A DNA stretch of 64,000 nt from Thraustochytrium sp. TN22. Its lineage: Eukaryota > Sar > Bigyra > Thraustochytrida > Thraustochytriidae. The first letter of the stretch is position 1. Each line of letters opens with the position of its first letter. Made by a program: the position numbers and the translations under genes. The notes under the pieces are model-generated. The model was not told the origin of the DNA. It saw nothing but the letters and a program-made list of their open reading frames with translations, and made no database searches. Of this stretch, positions 19,474-30,500 are shown piece after piece. The DNA lies in assembly GCA_013306675.1 (NCBI GenBank), contig JABLUY010000002.1, forward strand, positions 124,001 to 188,000, written 5' to 3'.

Positions 19474-20406
19474 TTTTTGAACCAGAGCCTGGCGGTCGGA
19501 GTAATAAATAGCTAACAGTGTAAGGAAGCATCTTTTTTCCGAAGCGCCGCCAGCACGAAGGCACCCCCACCGGCGCCCAGGAGCACGAGGTCGCTCGAAT
19601 GTGCGAGGCGGACCGACTGCTGCGTGGTCTCTCTTGCTCCGCTCCACTTTTGCTGGTTCCTCTCAATAGTTACCGAGCATCCGCGCCGACATTCCGCTTC
19701 TAGCGCGGATGAAGGTGTGTACCTAGACGGTGCGCGGCGCGCTATTCCGCTGGACAGGCCGGTCCGAGTCCGAGTCACCGGATCACAGCGGGTCACGAGT
19801 CAGTCACTGGCCCCGCCGCGGCGGCCCGGCGGCGCGGCCGCCGGGCCGCCGCAAGGCCCGGACATGGACGACGCCGGGCCGCTCTTTGGCGGCGGCCAGC
19901 CCGCTCCGCGCCCGTCGCGCGCTTGCCGTCCGCGCCATGCGCACGCCTCCGCGCGCTCAGGCTGGTCAGTCCTTAGGCCTACTAGGCCCACCTAACTAAA
20001 CGCTGGCGCTCCACCTCAGCTGCAGCCAGTGTGGAGTGGAACTTGAAATGGATCCACCCGGCCCGGACATGGCACGGCGCGTGAAGCTGCGGGGCCAGCT
20101 AAGAGAGGACAAGCCGACAAAGGTCGACAAGGCAGAACGAGGAAAGGGAAGCTGGGGTGACCAGGCTTTATGCTGCCGTAGTGGGCGCGTTGAGCGGCGT
20201 GGGCTTGACTCGGAATCGGAATCCATTTCCTACGGACGGGCACTAGGAATCAATGGCTGGGCTGGTCAACTCTGCCAGCAAGCCAGCGCGGAGGGCGCCT
20301 CGCGTTGGAGCCCGCGGCAGACGGCGTCCATCAGCAGCAAAAGCGCCTGCAAATCAGAAACGTGGTGCAACCCGAGAGCTCGAGAGGGAGCCCCGGGTGC
20401 GGCAGG
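19474..20406. other. spacer upstream of secreted protein gene A
   Basis: No supported gene. It contains a GC-rich patch (19800-19930), an AT-leaning motif island CTTAGGCCTACTAGGCCC at about 19972 followed by ACCTAACTAAAC, and presumably the promoter of the secreted protein gene. Confidence 0.45.
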
Positions 20407-23400
20407 ATGGGCATGTTTGCTCGCGCGACGCTCTTTGGCTTGGCCGTGGTGGTGGCGCGGGCCCTGGCGCAGGAGGATGAGACGACGTACTCTGCGGCGT
20501 GCGACGACACGCCGCAGTCGTGCTCGGCGGTGGTCGTGAGCGGCGGCGTAACGCTGAGCTCGCTGCTGGTGGCGTACGACTCGGCGAACGGGTGCGAATT
20601 CTGTTCGAACGAATCGCCTTCCACGACGGTGTACGCGATGGCGGCGTGCTGCTCGTCGGACTCCTCGGTGGAGGGTGGCTGCCGCGAAGTGGTGTTGGAC
20701 GTGGCGGTCGCCGGCGTGGACGAGCGACCGACGTCAACCGACGAGGTGGCTCCGGACGCGAGCCTGTCGATGCCGATGTCGATCGCGAACGTCACTTCGG
20801 AGTCGCACTCGTGCTCGCGGACGTGCAAGATGTACGGCGACCCGGAGGGTGTCTCGTTCTGTGGCGAGTATCGCGAGTTCGTGACGTGCGACGGCCGCGT
20901 TGACGATGAGGACTCGCGCGACTACTGCACGCAGGACCAGGACACCTGCGAGTCTCGCCTCGACTACGCCGGGAACGCGTGCAAGTGGCTGCCGTCGAAC
21001 CCGGCATACGGCTGGGTGGACTTTGAGACGTCCGGGTCGCCGTGTCAGATGGATCCCAGCGTTTCGCCCAAGACGCAGCTCCTGTACAGCCGCACGCCAT
21101 CGAACGCGGCGGACGGCGTTTCGATGGCGGTATCGGCGGTGATCGGCGAGCGGGGCATCCTCAAGACGCTGGTGATTGAGTACGACGGCGAGACTGCGTC
21201 CCTGGATGCGATGGCCTGCATCGAGCAGGAGGGCGCGTGGGCGGCCTGGGACAACGGCGCCCTGGTGGAGTCCTTTGGGTCGGCGACGCTGACGCAGGAC
21301 GAGGACGACGCGAAGCAGGTCCTGGTGGAGCTGAGCTTTGACAACCAGATGGGCATGACCGTGTACTGCCAGCAGATGTCGGCGACGCGCGCGCGTCTGG
21401 ACGTGCAGAATCTGTACGTGACGTACAGCGCCGGCACGGCTGCGGTGAACGAGATTGCAGAGGACGGCTTCTGCGTAACTTCCGAGTTCGACCTGGAAAG
21501 CGCGACGGACAGCGACGTGGAGAACTTCCACACCTCGTGCATGGACCTTTACACGCCGAACCTGCTCGTGTGTCGTTCGCTGTCCAAGGCGTGCACCTCT
21601 TCGCACTACGTGGCGACGGTCGAGGCGTTCTGCGCTTCCATCTCGGGCAAGCTGGATGAGTCCAAGTGCGTGAAGAAGCTCAAGAAGCAGATGAAGCGTG
21701 AGCTCAAGGGCAAGTCGTCCGAGGCTCTCTGGGCGAAGTGGTTCTGCAAGTACGTCGCTGCGGACGAGCAGGAGTGCCTCGACAAGGTGGACGACTTCGG
21801 CTTCGCGCAGTACTACCAGGAGAGCCTGTACGAACTGGAGGACACCGCGCTGACGGTCGCATGCGACTTGAGCGCCTCGCTGGAGGTGAGCGAGGACGAC
21901 TGCTTCGAGGGCGTGAATGTGGAGGTAGAGATCGAGGGGGTGCGCCAGACGCTGGCCTCGGTGCCGCTGTCGCGGCTGGCGTGCAGTGACAACCTGGTGC
22001 TGACTGGTGAGGACTACCCAGAGCTCTTTGTGCAGGACGCCATCATCTACGTGACGCAGTGCGGCTTGACTCCGGAGTGCAACGCGGCGCGCGGCTTTCG
22101 CCCGGTCGCTGCCGTTACGGTCGGTTCGGAGTCGAGCGTGATCACGTACTCCACCGGAACGGTCTTGGAGGACGAGAGCTCGGTGGCGCTGGCGTGCAGC
22201 GAGACGCTCGCGTCCGAGGTCTTCGCTTCGTGCCCGACCCAGTGCTGCGCGCGCGAGCCGGACACGCAGACGTGCCTGAATGTGACGGTGTCTTCGACGC
22301 CGTTCTGCGGGACGCGAGCCGAGGACGAGGAGAACGCGGCGTGCGGTGAGATCATCGGGTCGGACGCTTACGTGGATATTTTCCTCGAGCTGCAGGACTC
22401 GGTGGACGGTGATGAGTGGATCGACTCGTGTTGCCACACGTGCATGGCGTGGGGCGACCCGGTGCTGCGCATGTTCGACTCGGAGGACGACGTGAAGTGG
22501 ATTCAGTGCGACGGTCGCGTGGAGAAGCCGCGCAAGGGCTGCATCTTCAAGGAGAACACATGCACGTCCCAGGTGGACCACCTCGGTGCGGAGTGCCTGT
22601 GGAACAGCACGATCGCGGCGCTTGTGGACGCGAACGCGTCGTCGATCGCATACTACGGCAGCCCGTGCCAGGTGGACTGGGAAAACGCGGCGGACAAGGA
22701 CTGGCTCCCGAACATCACGCTCATGGAGAACCTCGACTACACGCTCCGCGTCTACATGGGCGAGCGCAGCGTGCTGACCTACCTGGACTTTGAGCTGCTG
22801 AGCGACTCTGGCTCCGGTGAAGTCGTGGGCATGCACCGCTTCGACCCGGCCAAGTGCTTCAACGACGACGCGGTCGGTGGCGCGGCGTGGTCGTCGGAGG
22901 GCACGGTGGGCGACTCGATGGCGGAGGACGGCTTCTCCGTGGTGTGCGGCGACATTGACCACATGAACCTGGAGCGGCCGTGCTCCGTGGTGCACGAGGA
23001 CTCGCAGTCCTTCATCCAGTTCCGCTGCATCCGCGCGAACAACGCGGACCGCTATGGTGGCGAGCGCATCAACATCCTTGGTGTCTCCGAGTACTACCCG
23101 TACCAGTCCAGCGGCGGTTTCTGCAACGACGGCGAGATGGACGGCGCCATGGGCGAGTCCTCCGTGAACCCGGCCAGCGAGAACTGTGGTCTGGATGACT
23201 CCGACATGGACCTGACCAAGTTCTGCAAGGACGTTTACCACCCGACCTGCACGCAGTTTGAGATCGAGGAGTCCGTGACCAACTGGTGCAAGTACGACGC
23301 TAGCATTCCCTTCGCTGACCGCCTCACGTGTGCCTCGGATATCCTCGACGTTGACGCCAAGAACGAGAACAAGTGGCGTAACAAGGTCCTCAAAAACTGG

Positions 23401-23811
23401 GTCAAGGTCTTCTGCAGCCAGTTTGACGATACCAGCGCCTGCAAGGACGACTACACCAGCTTCCTCGCCGAGAGCCCCGACGTTGAGCTCTGCTTCGACT
23501 CGCTTGACCAGCTCGAGTCCCTCGAGCGCGACCCCTGCATGGTGGGCGTCGCAGTGCTGAACGCCGAGACTGAGGAGGAGATCCTCTTCATCCCGGATCA
23601 CATCCCGCCCTGCAGCGGAACTGTGCGCGTCCCGGCCACCGAGGCCTACGCCCCGCTCTTTACCGACAACGTCGTCTTTGTCAAGTGCGCCGTCGACCCG
23701 GCCACTTGCCCTTACTACGACACTCTGCCTCGCACCCACTGCGACCCGGTCCGCGGCTACAACGTGCAGCTCGCCTACTCTGCCGACAGCATCTGCCCCA
23801 GCGAGAGTTAA
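20407..23811 (+). CDS. secreted Cys-rich two-module protein A, novel family
   Basis: A 1,134-residue acidic protein with a signal peptide (MGMFARATLFGLAVVVARALA, cleavage near AQE). It has no membrane anchor and no recognised domain. The chain is two diverged copies of one roughly 550-residue module. Each has a Cys-rich lead ending TCKMYGDPEG or TCMAWGDPVL, then a CDGR, a cystine segment ending GSPCQ, GERGILKTL or GERSVLTYL, a helical Cys-rich part starting GFCVTSE or GFCNDGE, and a closing beta part with RGFRPVAAV or RGYNVQLAY. The GDP...CDGR core faintly recalls von Willebrand type D (GDPHxxTFDG) but lacks its His. N-glycosylation sites occur (NVTS, NSTI, NITL). Its paralogue B of identical length lies 3.7 kb downstream. 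An extracellular scale, wall or adhesion role is a guess from secretion and cystine content. Confidence 0.85.
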   Translation: MGMFARATLFGLAVVVARALAQEDETTYSAACDDTPQSCSAVVVSGGVTLSSLLVAYDSANGCEFCSNESPSTTVYAMAACCSSDSSVEGGCREVVLDVAVAGVDERPTSTDEVAPDASLSMPMSIANVTSESHSCSRTCKMYGDPEGVSFCGEYREFVTCDGRVDDEDSRDYCTQDQDTCESRLDYAGNACKWLPSNPAYGWVDFETSGSPCQMDPSVSPKTQLLYSRTPSNAADGVSMAVSAVIGERGILKTLVIEYDGETASLDAMACIEQEGAWAAWDNGALVESFGSATLTQDEDDAKQVLVELSFDNQMGMTVYCQQMSATRARLDVQNLYVTYSAGTAAVNEIAEDGFCVTSEFDLESATDSDVENFHTSCMDLYTPNLLVCRSLSKACTSSHYVATVEAFCASISGKLDESKCVKKLKKQMKRELKGKSSEALWAKWFCKYVAADEQECLDKVDDFGFAQYYQESLYELEDTALTVACDLSASLEVSEDDCFEGVNVEVEIEGVRQTLASVPLSRLACSDNLVLTGEDYPELFVQDAIIYVTQCGLTPECNAARGFRPVAAVTVGSESSVITYSTGTVLEDESSVALACSETLASEVFASCPTQCCAREPDTQTCLNVTVSSTPFCGTRAEDEENAACGEIIGSDAYVDIFLELQDSVDGDEWIDSCCHTCMAWGDPVLRMFDSEDDVKWIQCDGRVEKPRKGCIFKENTCTSQVDHLGAECLWNSTIAALVDANASSIAYYGSPCQVDWENAADKDWLPNITLMENLDYTLRVYMGERSVLTYLDFELLSDSGSGEVVGMHRFDPAKCFNDDAVGGAAWSSEGTVGDSMAEDGFSVVCGDIDHMNLERPCSVVHEDSQSFIQFRCIRANNADRYGGERINILGVSEYYPYQSSGGFCNDGEMDGAMGESSVNPASENCGLDDSDMDLTKFCKDVYHPTCTQFEIEESVTNWCKYDASIPFADRLTCASDILDVDAKNENKWRNKVLKNWVKVFCSQFDDTSACKDDYTSFLAESPDVELCFDSLDQLESLERDPCMVGVAVLNAETEEEILFIPDHIPPCSGTVRVPATEAYAPLFTDNVVFVKCAVDPATCPYYDTLPRTHCDPVRGYNVQLAYSADSICPSES

Positions 23812-24379
23812 GGCGTTACGAACCACAGCTTACGATACGATACGAACCACAGCACGGCACTGTTTGCAACCTAACCAATCAATTGTCCGGACATTCTGCC
23901 AAAAAAAACCTGCCTGCCTGCCAAAAAACCAGCATCCAGCATCCATACGTGTCTTGCGTGTCTTGCGTCTTGCACCTGCGTCCTGCGTCCTGCCAGTCAC
24001 TCCACGCACACCGTCCGTTGTCGGCGCCTCGGAGCCGGGCCCGGCCGAACCTCCCGGCCCGGCCCGACCGTGCAGTCGCTCACCACCGGCCGGCTAGCCA
24101 GCGAGCTGCCCGAGCCACGTGCAGTGAGTGCACTGTCGTGCAGACCGCCGCCTCCGCATGCATTACTTTACTAGTACTACCCCGGCCGGCGCGCGTGTCC
24201 CACGAAGGCACTCCGAAGGCCACGTAGCTCGCGGCGCAGAGAGCGCCGGGCCAGGTCTCAGGCTGCCCCACTTGCTCCTTCGCTGGCTAGCGCGCGCGCC
24301 GCGCACGCTGGCCAGCAGCCACGGCTCTTCCCCAGCAGCCACTGGCAGCAAGGCCAGGCAAGCAAGCGATGGCGATCAC

Positions 24380-24427
24380 GAGCGAGCGAGCGAGCGAGCA
24401 AGCGAGCAAGCGAGCAAGCAAGCAGGC
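24380..24427. repeat. (GAGC)n/(AAGC)n microsatellite
   Basis: About twelve tetranucleotide units that drift from GAGC to AAGC, in the spacer between the secreted genes. Confidence 0.85.
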
Positions 24428-24569
24428 GACTTGGCCGGCTCGCTCTACTCCTCCTGGCACCTTCAAGTTAGAGGCCGCTGACGGCACGTGCGCTAGCCAG
24501 CGTGTAGGCAGAGTGACCGCCGCCGCTTCGAGACGTCCTCCGCAAAGTCGCCGGCGGAGTCCTCGGCGA

Positions 24570-24617
24570 CGCTGCGCTGCGCTGCGCTGCGCTGCGCTGC
24601 GCTGCGCTGCGCTGCTG
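24570..24617. repeat. (GCTGC)n microsatellite
   Basis: About nine perfect pentanucleotide units. Confidence 0.9.
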
Positions 24618-26040
24618 CTACGCGCCAGCGGCGGCGCGAAACTTCAAGTTGAGTCGGAGAAAACCCCTGCGAGCCGCGCGCAGCGAGAGCGAGTCGAGTC
24701 GGAGGCGGCTGCCAGCCCCGGCGCGCACAGCCACAGCCTGCCATCATGACCAGTGTCAGTGAGCAGGCTCCGAGTCCGTCAGAGTCCGGCCCGACTAGCT
24801 GGCCGGCGCGAGCCGCGAGCCTCCGCGAGAGCCCGGCCTCTTCCAAGCCAAACCCCAGCTCCGAGTCGTCCTTCCTGGCAGCCGCGCAGCCAAGTCTGTG
24901 CTGGGCACTCATCATCCATCCCTGCACGCACTGCAGCGGGGCGCGCGGTCATCGAGCCGGAGCAAGACGGCCGCGCGGCGCTGCGGAAACGTGGCAGCTG
25001 CGCGCCGTGGCGGCGGGGCAGTGGCGCCGAAGCCTCCAAGGCTCAGGCTGACCTGAGCAAGCTCGACTCCGGCTGCTCGAACAGGGGCTGCAGGCTCTTC
25101 CTGCTCGTCTCCCCCGGCTCCGGCGGCCAGCCGGAGAAAGGCGGCTGGCTGGCTGCGCGCGGCAGGCGGCCGCGGCGCGGCGCCGGCCAGGGCCTGCTTC
25201 TCGCCGGCGCCGCGCTTGCCGAGGCCGCGCGCGCGCTGGCTAGCGGCGGCGCGCGCGGGTGCGGACGCCTCGCCACGATGGGGCGCCGCTGGCGGCCGGC
25301 GCCGGCCAAGATGGAGGGCGGCCAGCGGCGGGCTGGAGGCGGCCGGCAGCGGCGGCGGCGCGCGAGCGCGGCGACTTTGAGAAGCTCTGGCGGCGCGAGC
25401 CCGTCACGCGACCGGCGCGGCGCAGCGCAGACGGGCGGGCGCGCGTGTCGCGCGTCGCGTCGCGTCGCCGCCGCGCCGCGCCGCCCACCTGTGATGGGCG
25501 CGCGGCGGACTCGGGCTCGGAGGCGGGCGACCGGGGCGGCAGAGGGTCGTCCTTGGCTTCTTCTTCTGCCTGCGCGGCGCCGTCTCGATCTCGATCTCGA
25601 ACCTCTCCTTCACCGTGACCAACGCAGGATTTCTTGCAATGAAGAGTCTCAGGACGAGGCGGCGCGGCCGCGCGAACGGAGCCGCTCGGCGGCGGCGGCC
25701 GGGCCGCCCTCGAGCCTCGCGACGCCGCGGGCCTCTCGCGACTCGGGCTGGGTGCGGAGAGCGCCGCGAGCAACCATGGCCAACGATCGTGAAGCGCCCC
25801 GGAGTTCAAGCGACGGCGAGCGCCGGCGTCGCGAGCGTCCCTCGGCTGCAGCGGCAGCAGCCCCAAGGCGTGGCTGCCGCAGCCGCGGCTTCCAGGCGGG
25901 GGCTGCCAGCCCGCCCACGGCTGGAGGCTGCGCGAGCTCGAGCCCGGCCCCCGAGGCTGCGCGGCGCCCGCCCCGCCCGCGGCGCGGTGCATTGCGGCAC
26001 CGTGACCGCGGCGCGCGATCAAGGCTCGGATACCTGGGCC

Positions 26041-26085
26041 GATCGATCGATCGATCGATCGATCGATCGATCGATCGATCGATCG
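26041..26085. repeat. (GATC)11 self-complementary microsatellite
   Basis: Eleven perfect GATC units. The unit is its own reverse complement, so the whole array can form a hairpin or cruciform. Confidence 0.95.
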
Positions 26086-26307
26086 CGTGCCGTCTGTCTG
26101 CCTGCGTGCAGCCGGCTGAGCAGCAAGCAGCCTGCTGTCTGCTTGACGGCGCAGCCAGGCCTGGGCAGCCACGCTCGCAGCCACGCGCTACTCGCAGCGA
26201 GAGCTTCGCCGTGGCCGCCGCCTCCAGCGCGCTTGCTAGTAAGCCACCGCGGACGCGCTGGCAGTCTGGCAGAGCTCGCGGCTCGAGAGCCACCCACTCA
26301 CGTGACT

Positions 26308-26470
26308 CTCGTCTCGTCTGGTCTGGCTGGTCTCGTTTCGTTTGGTCTCGTTGTCTCGTCTTGTCTTTTCTCGTCTCGTCTCGTCTCGTCTCTTGGCTCG
26401 TGGCTTGGCTCGGCTTGGCTCGGCTCGGCTCGGCTCGGCTCGGCCTGGCTCGACTCGGCGCGGCTCGGCT
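26308..26470. repeat. CTCGT / GGCTC pentanucleotide mosaic
   Basis: A degenerate TCTCG/TCTGG block changes into (GGCTC)n, with one strand almost purine-free over long stretches. It is related in sequence to the array at 5431. Confidence 0.8.
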
Positions 26471-26785
26471 AGCCCAGCGCTGGCGCCGGCGCTGCGCCGT
26501 CGCCACTTTCGTTCGTTCGAAGAACTTGCAAAACTCTGCCGAGCCTTGCGGTGCGGCAGCCTGGCCTGTCTGAGCTCGTCTCGAGCTCGTCTCGGTCCTG
26601 GTCCGAGTCCTTGTAGTGCCCTTGGCCGACCTTTGGCCGCGGAGCGTGACGGCTGTCAGACGGCACGGGGAAGCGCATCATGCCATCACCGCCTCAAGAG
26701 ACGAGAGCCGCGCGGATTCCGAGGCCGCCCTCCTCAAGGCGGCTGCGCGCGCCGCTGCGCTGCTGCCGGATGTGCCCAACTTCCT

Positions 26786-26786
26786 A

Positions 26787-26820
<34 letters not shown>

Positions 26821-26829
26821 CTGCCTGCT
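26786..26829. repeat. (GCTT)n microsatellite
   Basis: About nine GCTT units followed by two GCCT variants. Confidence 0.9.
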
Positions 26830-27500
26830 CGATCGCCGCCGGCCGTCAGTCAAGCAACATGCAAGCAGTCACGGGCATCGGAGCACGTGCGCGCCCTCTG
26901 CTTCCTGGCGCGGCGGAGGCGCGGAGGGGGAGCCCCTCTCCACAGCTGCGGCGCTTGCCTCCCCCCAGCCTTAGCACAGCCTCTCCGGCCACGGAAAGAT
27001 GCCACCCCTCCTCTCCACTGGCACCGCGCGCCGCGCGCCCCTCACATCGGGGATTGGGAATGCCTAGTGGGGATTGGGGGGCCGCGGCGGAGCGATGGGC
27101 GACCGGAGGTGGCAGTGGGCGCCGGGGGAGAGCGCCTCTGGAGGCGAAAACCCGCAAAGATGGCGGCTGCTTGCAAGAAAGCGCCATGCATTTGGACAGG
27201 AACAAATCATCAGAAGCAGGCAAGCAGGCAAAACCAAAAGAGACCTAGGTCGCCCGCTCCGCTCGCCCGCTCGCTCGCGCGCTCGCTCGCCAGCGCGCCC
27301 GCCTGGCAAGCTCGCGGCGCGGCACGGCGCAGCGCGCGGCGCAGCCCGTTTGGCTGGCTGGCCGGTGGGCTAGCACGGCCGAGGGCGGCACGTGCGGCCG
27401 TCGGCGGCCCTGCAGTTTTTTTGGTCGTGGAGGCTCGACGTAGCTAGCTAGGCTAGCTACGAGGTCGGCAGCAGCGACGACAGCGACAGCGACGGGGAAA

Positions 27501-30500
27501 ATGGCGCGTGCTCTGGCCCTGCTGGCCGTGGCCGCGCTGGCGGTGTCAGCGAGCGCACAGTCGAACTGCACGCAAAGCACAACGGCGGTTTGTGGTCTCC
27601 TCGACGACAGTGGCGAGCTGCGACCCGCCGTCGCGAGCGTGGTGGCCATCGAGGCCGAGTCCTCGTGCGAGATTTGCGTCGTGGAGGAGCCCTCCGGCAG
27701 TGTGTACGAGATGTCGGCGTGCTGCTCGACGGGCATGACGCCCGAGAGCGCGTGCCGCGAAGTGCAGCTCGACGTTGTGGCGTCGACCGGCACGGACTCG
27801 AGGCCCGCTACGGTGGACGAGGTGCCCGCATCGGCCACGCTGACGATCCCGTTCAGCGTCTCGTCCACTGTGACGGCCGCGCACTCGTGCTCGCGCACGT
27901 GCAAGTTGTACGGCGACCCCGAGGGCGTCTCGTTCTGCGGCACGTACAAGGAGTTCGTGCTGTGCGACGGCCGCATCGACGGCAACCTCGATGCGCGCCG
28001 CTTCCTGGCCGGCGACGACACGTGCAGCCAGAGCAAGGACGTCTGCGAGGGCCGTGTTGATTACTACGGCAACCAGTGCCTGTACCTGCCGGACATCGAG
28101 GGCTCTGGGTGGGTCAGCTTCGAGGAGTCAGGCTCGCCGTGCCAGATGAACCTGACGGCCAACCCGCCGCCCGTTCAGCTCATGTACAGCCGCGTGCCGG
28201 TCGATGACGACTCTGACGTCCCGGGCATTGGCATCTACGCCGAGATCGGCGAGCGTGGCATCATCACGCGCTTCATCCTCGAGTACGGCGCCATCGGCGA
28301 GATGCGCAACGCCAGCCTCTACGCGCAAGATTGTTTCAGCGAGGACGGCTGGGGCGCCTGGGAGAACGGCGACATTGCTGAGGAGTTCGGCAACGCCACG
28401 GTCACGGTGGAGGGCAAGCAGGTGCGCTACGACTTCTTCATCGACAACACCGTCGGCGTGCAGATGTACTGCCAGAAGATGAGCGCCTCCCGCGCGCGCT
28501 TCGATATCGAGACTCTCTACGTCACGGACACGGCCGAGGCTGCCGCCGACCTTGACCTCGAGGAGGACGGCTTCTGCGTCACCTCGGAGATGGATATGGG
28601 CAAGGCCACGCAGAGCTCGGTCGAGAACTTTCACGCCAAGTGCCTCAAGAAGTTCATGCCCAACATGGTTGTCTGCCGTACCATCTCGCAGGCTTGCACC
28701 ACGGAGACGTACGAGTCCACCGTCCAGGCGTTTTGCGACACCCTCGGGAACGCCGCGCCGAACAACTGCTACAACATGATCGCCTCTCAGATTGAGCTCG
28801 AGGCCGCTGGCAAGTTGTCCCAGGACGTCTGGTCCAAGCTCTTTTGCGAGTTCATGACGGACGACGCAACCGTATGCGAGGACAACATTGAGAACTTTGG
28901 CTTTGCCGAGGTCTACGCCGAGACCGACTACTCCGTGTCTGCCGAGATTGCCGCCACGGCGTGCGACATGGAGGTCGCCTTTACCGTCAGCAGCGACGAG
29001 TGCTTCAACGGCATCCAGGTCGTCGCCGAGTACCCGGACGGCACCTCCGAGACTGTCGCGTCCATCCCGGTCTCGCGCCTCACCTGCGCCGACAGCGTCG
29101 TGCTCACCGGCGCCGACTACCCGCAGCTCTTCATCCAGGACGTTACCGTGCTCATCGAGCAGTGCGGCCTCTCTGACGCGTGCAACGCCGCGCGCGGCTT
29201 CCGCCCCGTGCCCGCCGTCGAAGTTGGCTCCTCCACCTCGGGCATCAGGATGTCGCTCGAGGATACCTCGGCCACCGAGGACGATATTGTCACCCCGGTC
29301 GCCTGCGACACCTCGGACTCGGAGGTCTTTAGCAGCTGCCCGACCCAGTGCTGCGAGCGCGAGCCGCAGGCGCCCGTCTGCCTCGACGTCACCATGTCCG
29401 ACGAGGCCTTTTGTGGTGAGAGCGCCGGCGCGTCCGTCGCTGCTGCCTGCTCGGAGCTCATCGGTACCGATGCCTACGTCGACATCGTGCTCGAGAGCCA
29501 GGACAACCCTGACACGAGCACCTGGATCGAATCTTGCTGCCACACCTGCATGGGCTGGGGCGACCCCATCCTCAAGATGTTCGAGTCGGACGAGGAGGTC
29601 AAGTGGATTCAGTGCGACGGCCGCAAGGACGCGCCCTCGTGCTCCATGAACGAGGCCGTCTGCCTCGGCCAGACCGACCACCTCGGCGACACCTGCGTCT
29701 GGAACTCCACCATCGCTGAGAGCCTCGAGGGCAACGCCGCTGCCGTCGCCTTCTTCGGCAGCCCGTGCCAGCTCAACTGGACCGCCGCCGAGGCCTACGG
29801 CTGGATGCCTAATGTCACGCTCTTCGAGAACGATGACTACACGCTGCGCGTCTACCTCGGCGAGCGTAGCGTGCTCACCTGGCTCGACTTTGTCCTCGTC
29901 GACTCGGACGGTGCGGCCACGGGCCACCACCGCTTCGACCCGGTCGGCTGCTTCAACGACGACTCCATCTCGGCGCCCGGCTGGTCTTCGTCCGGCTCCG
30001 CAGGCTCCACGCCCTCGGCTGACGGCTTCACCGTGACCTGCGGCGATGTCGACATGGACGGTCTTGAGCGCCCCTGCTCGGTCGCCCACGACGACTCGCT
30101 CTCCTTTGTGCAGTTCCGCTGCATCCGCGTCCAATACGACGGCGAGTACGGCGGCGAGCGCATCAACATCCTCGGTGTCTCCGAGTACTGGCCTTACGCG
30201 TCCACTGGTGGCTTCTGTAACGATGGCAACCTTGACGACGCCGACGGCGACTCGTCCGTGAACCCCGCCAGCGTCGACTGTGGCCTCGACGACGCCAACC
30301 TCGAACTCACTCAGTTCTGCAAGGACGTCTACCACCCCACCTGCTCCCGCTTCGAGGTCGAGATGGCCGTCGAGTACTGGTGCAAGTACATTGCCGTCCT
30401 CCCCTTCGCCGACATGCTCACCTGTGCCGACGACATCCTCGGCGTTACCGCGAAGAAGCCCGAAAACCTCGACGATAAGATCCTCGCCAAGTGGACCGAG

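Larger units (their letters stand above)
23812..27500. other. 3.7-kb gene-poor spacer between the twin secreted genes
   Basis: I see no credible gene. Long open frames occur on both strands, but they are Arg/Ala/Ser/Gly low complexity and include pure repeat translations such as RSIDRSID. The spacer holds at least five microsatellites, a TCTCG/GGCTC mosaic, and a TAGCTAGCTAGG motif at about 27443, 50 bp before gene B. Two GGGGATTGGG copies lie near 27050. It may contain a long non-coding RNA or a regulatory domain, but nothing shows this. Confidence 0.5.

Noticed and set aside
20734-23826. 1,030-residue frame antisense to secreted protein A
   Set aside because: It is a composition shadow. 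The sense strand has a signal peptide, ordered cysteines and a homologous neighbour.
25649-26506. 285-residue minus-strand frame over the same spacer
   Set aside because: It consists of low-complexity Arg/Ser/Glu repeats from the GATC and GGCTC arrays.
24753-26573. Long plus-strand frame in the spacer between the secreted genes
   Set aside because: It starts at a non-ATG codon and translates microsatellites (RSIDRSID), with Arg/Ala/Gly elsewhere. There is no domain and no codon bias like that of true genes.
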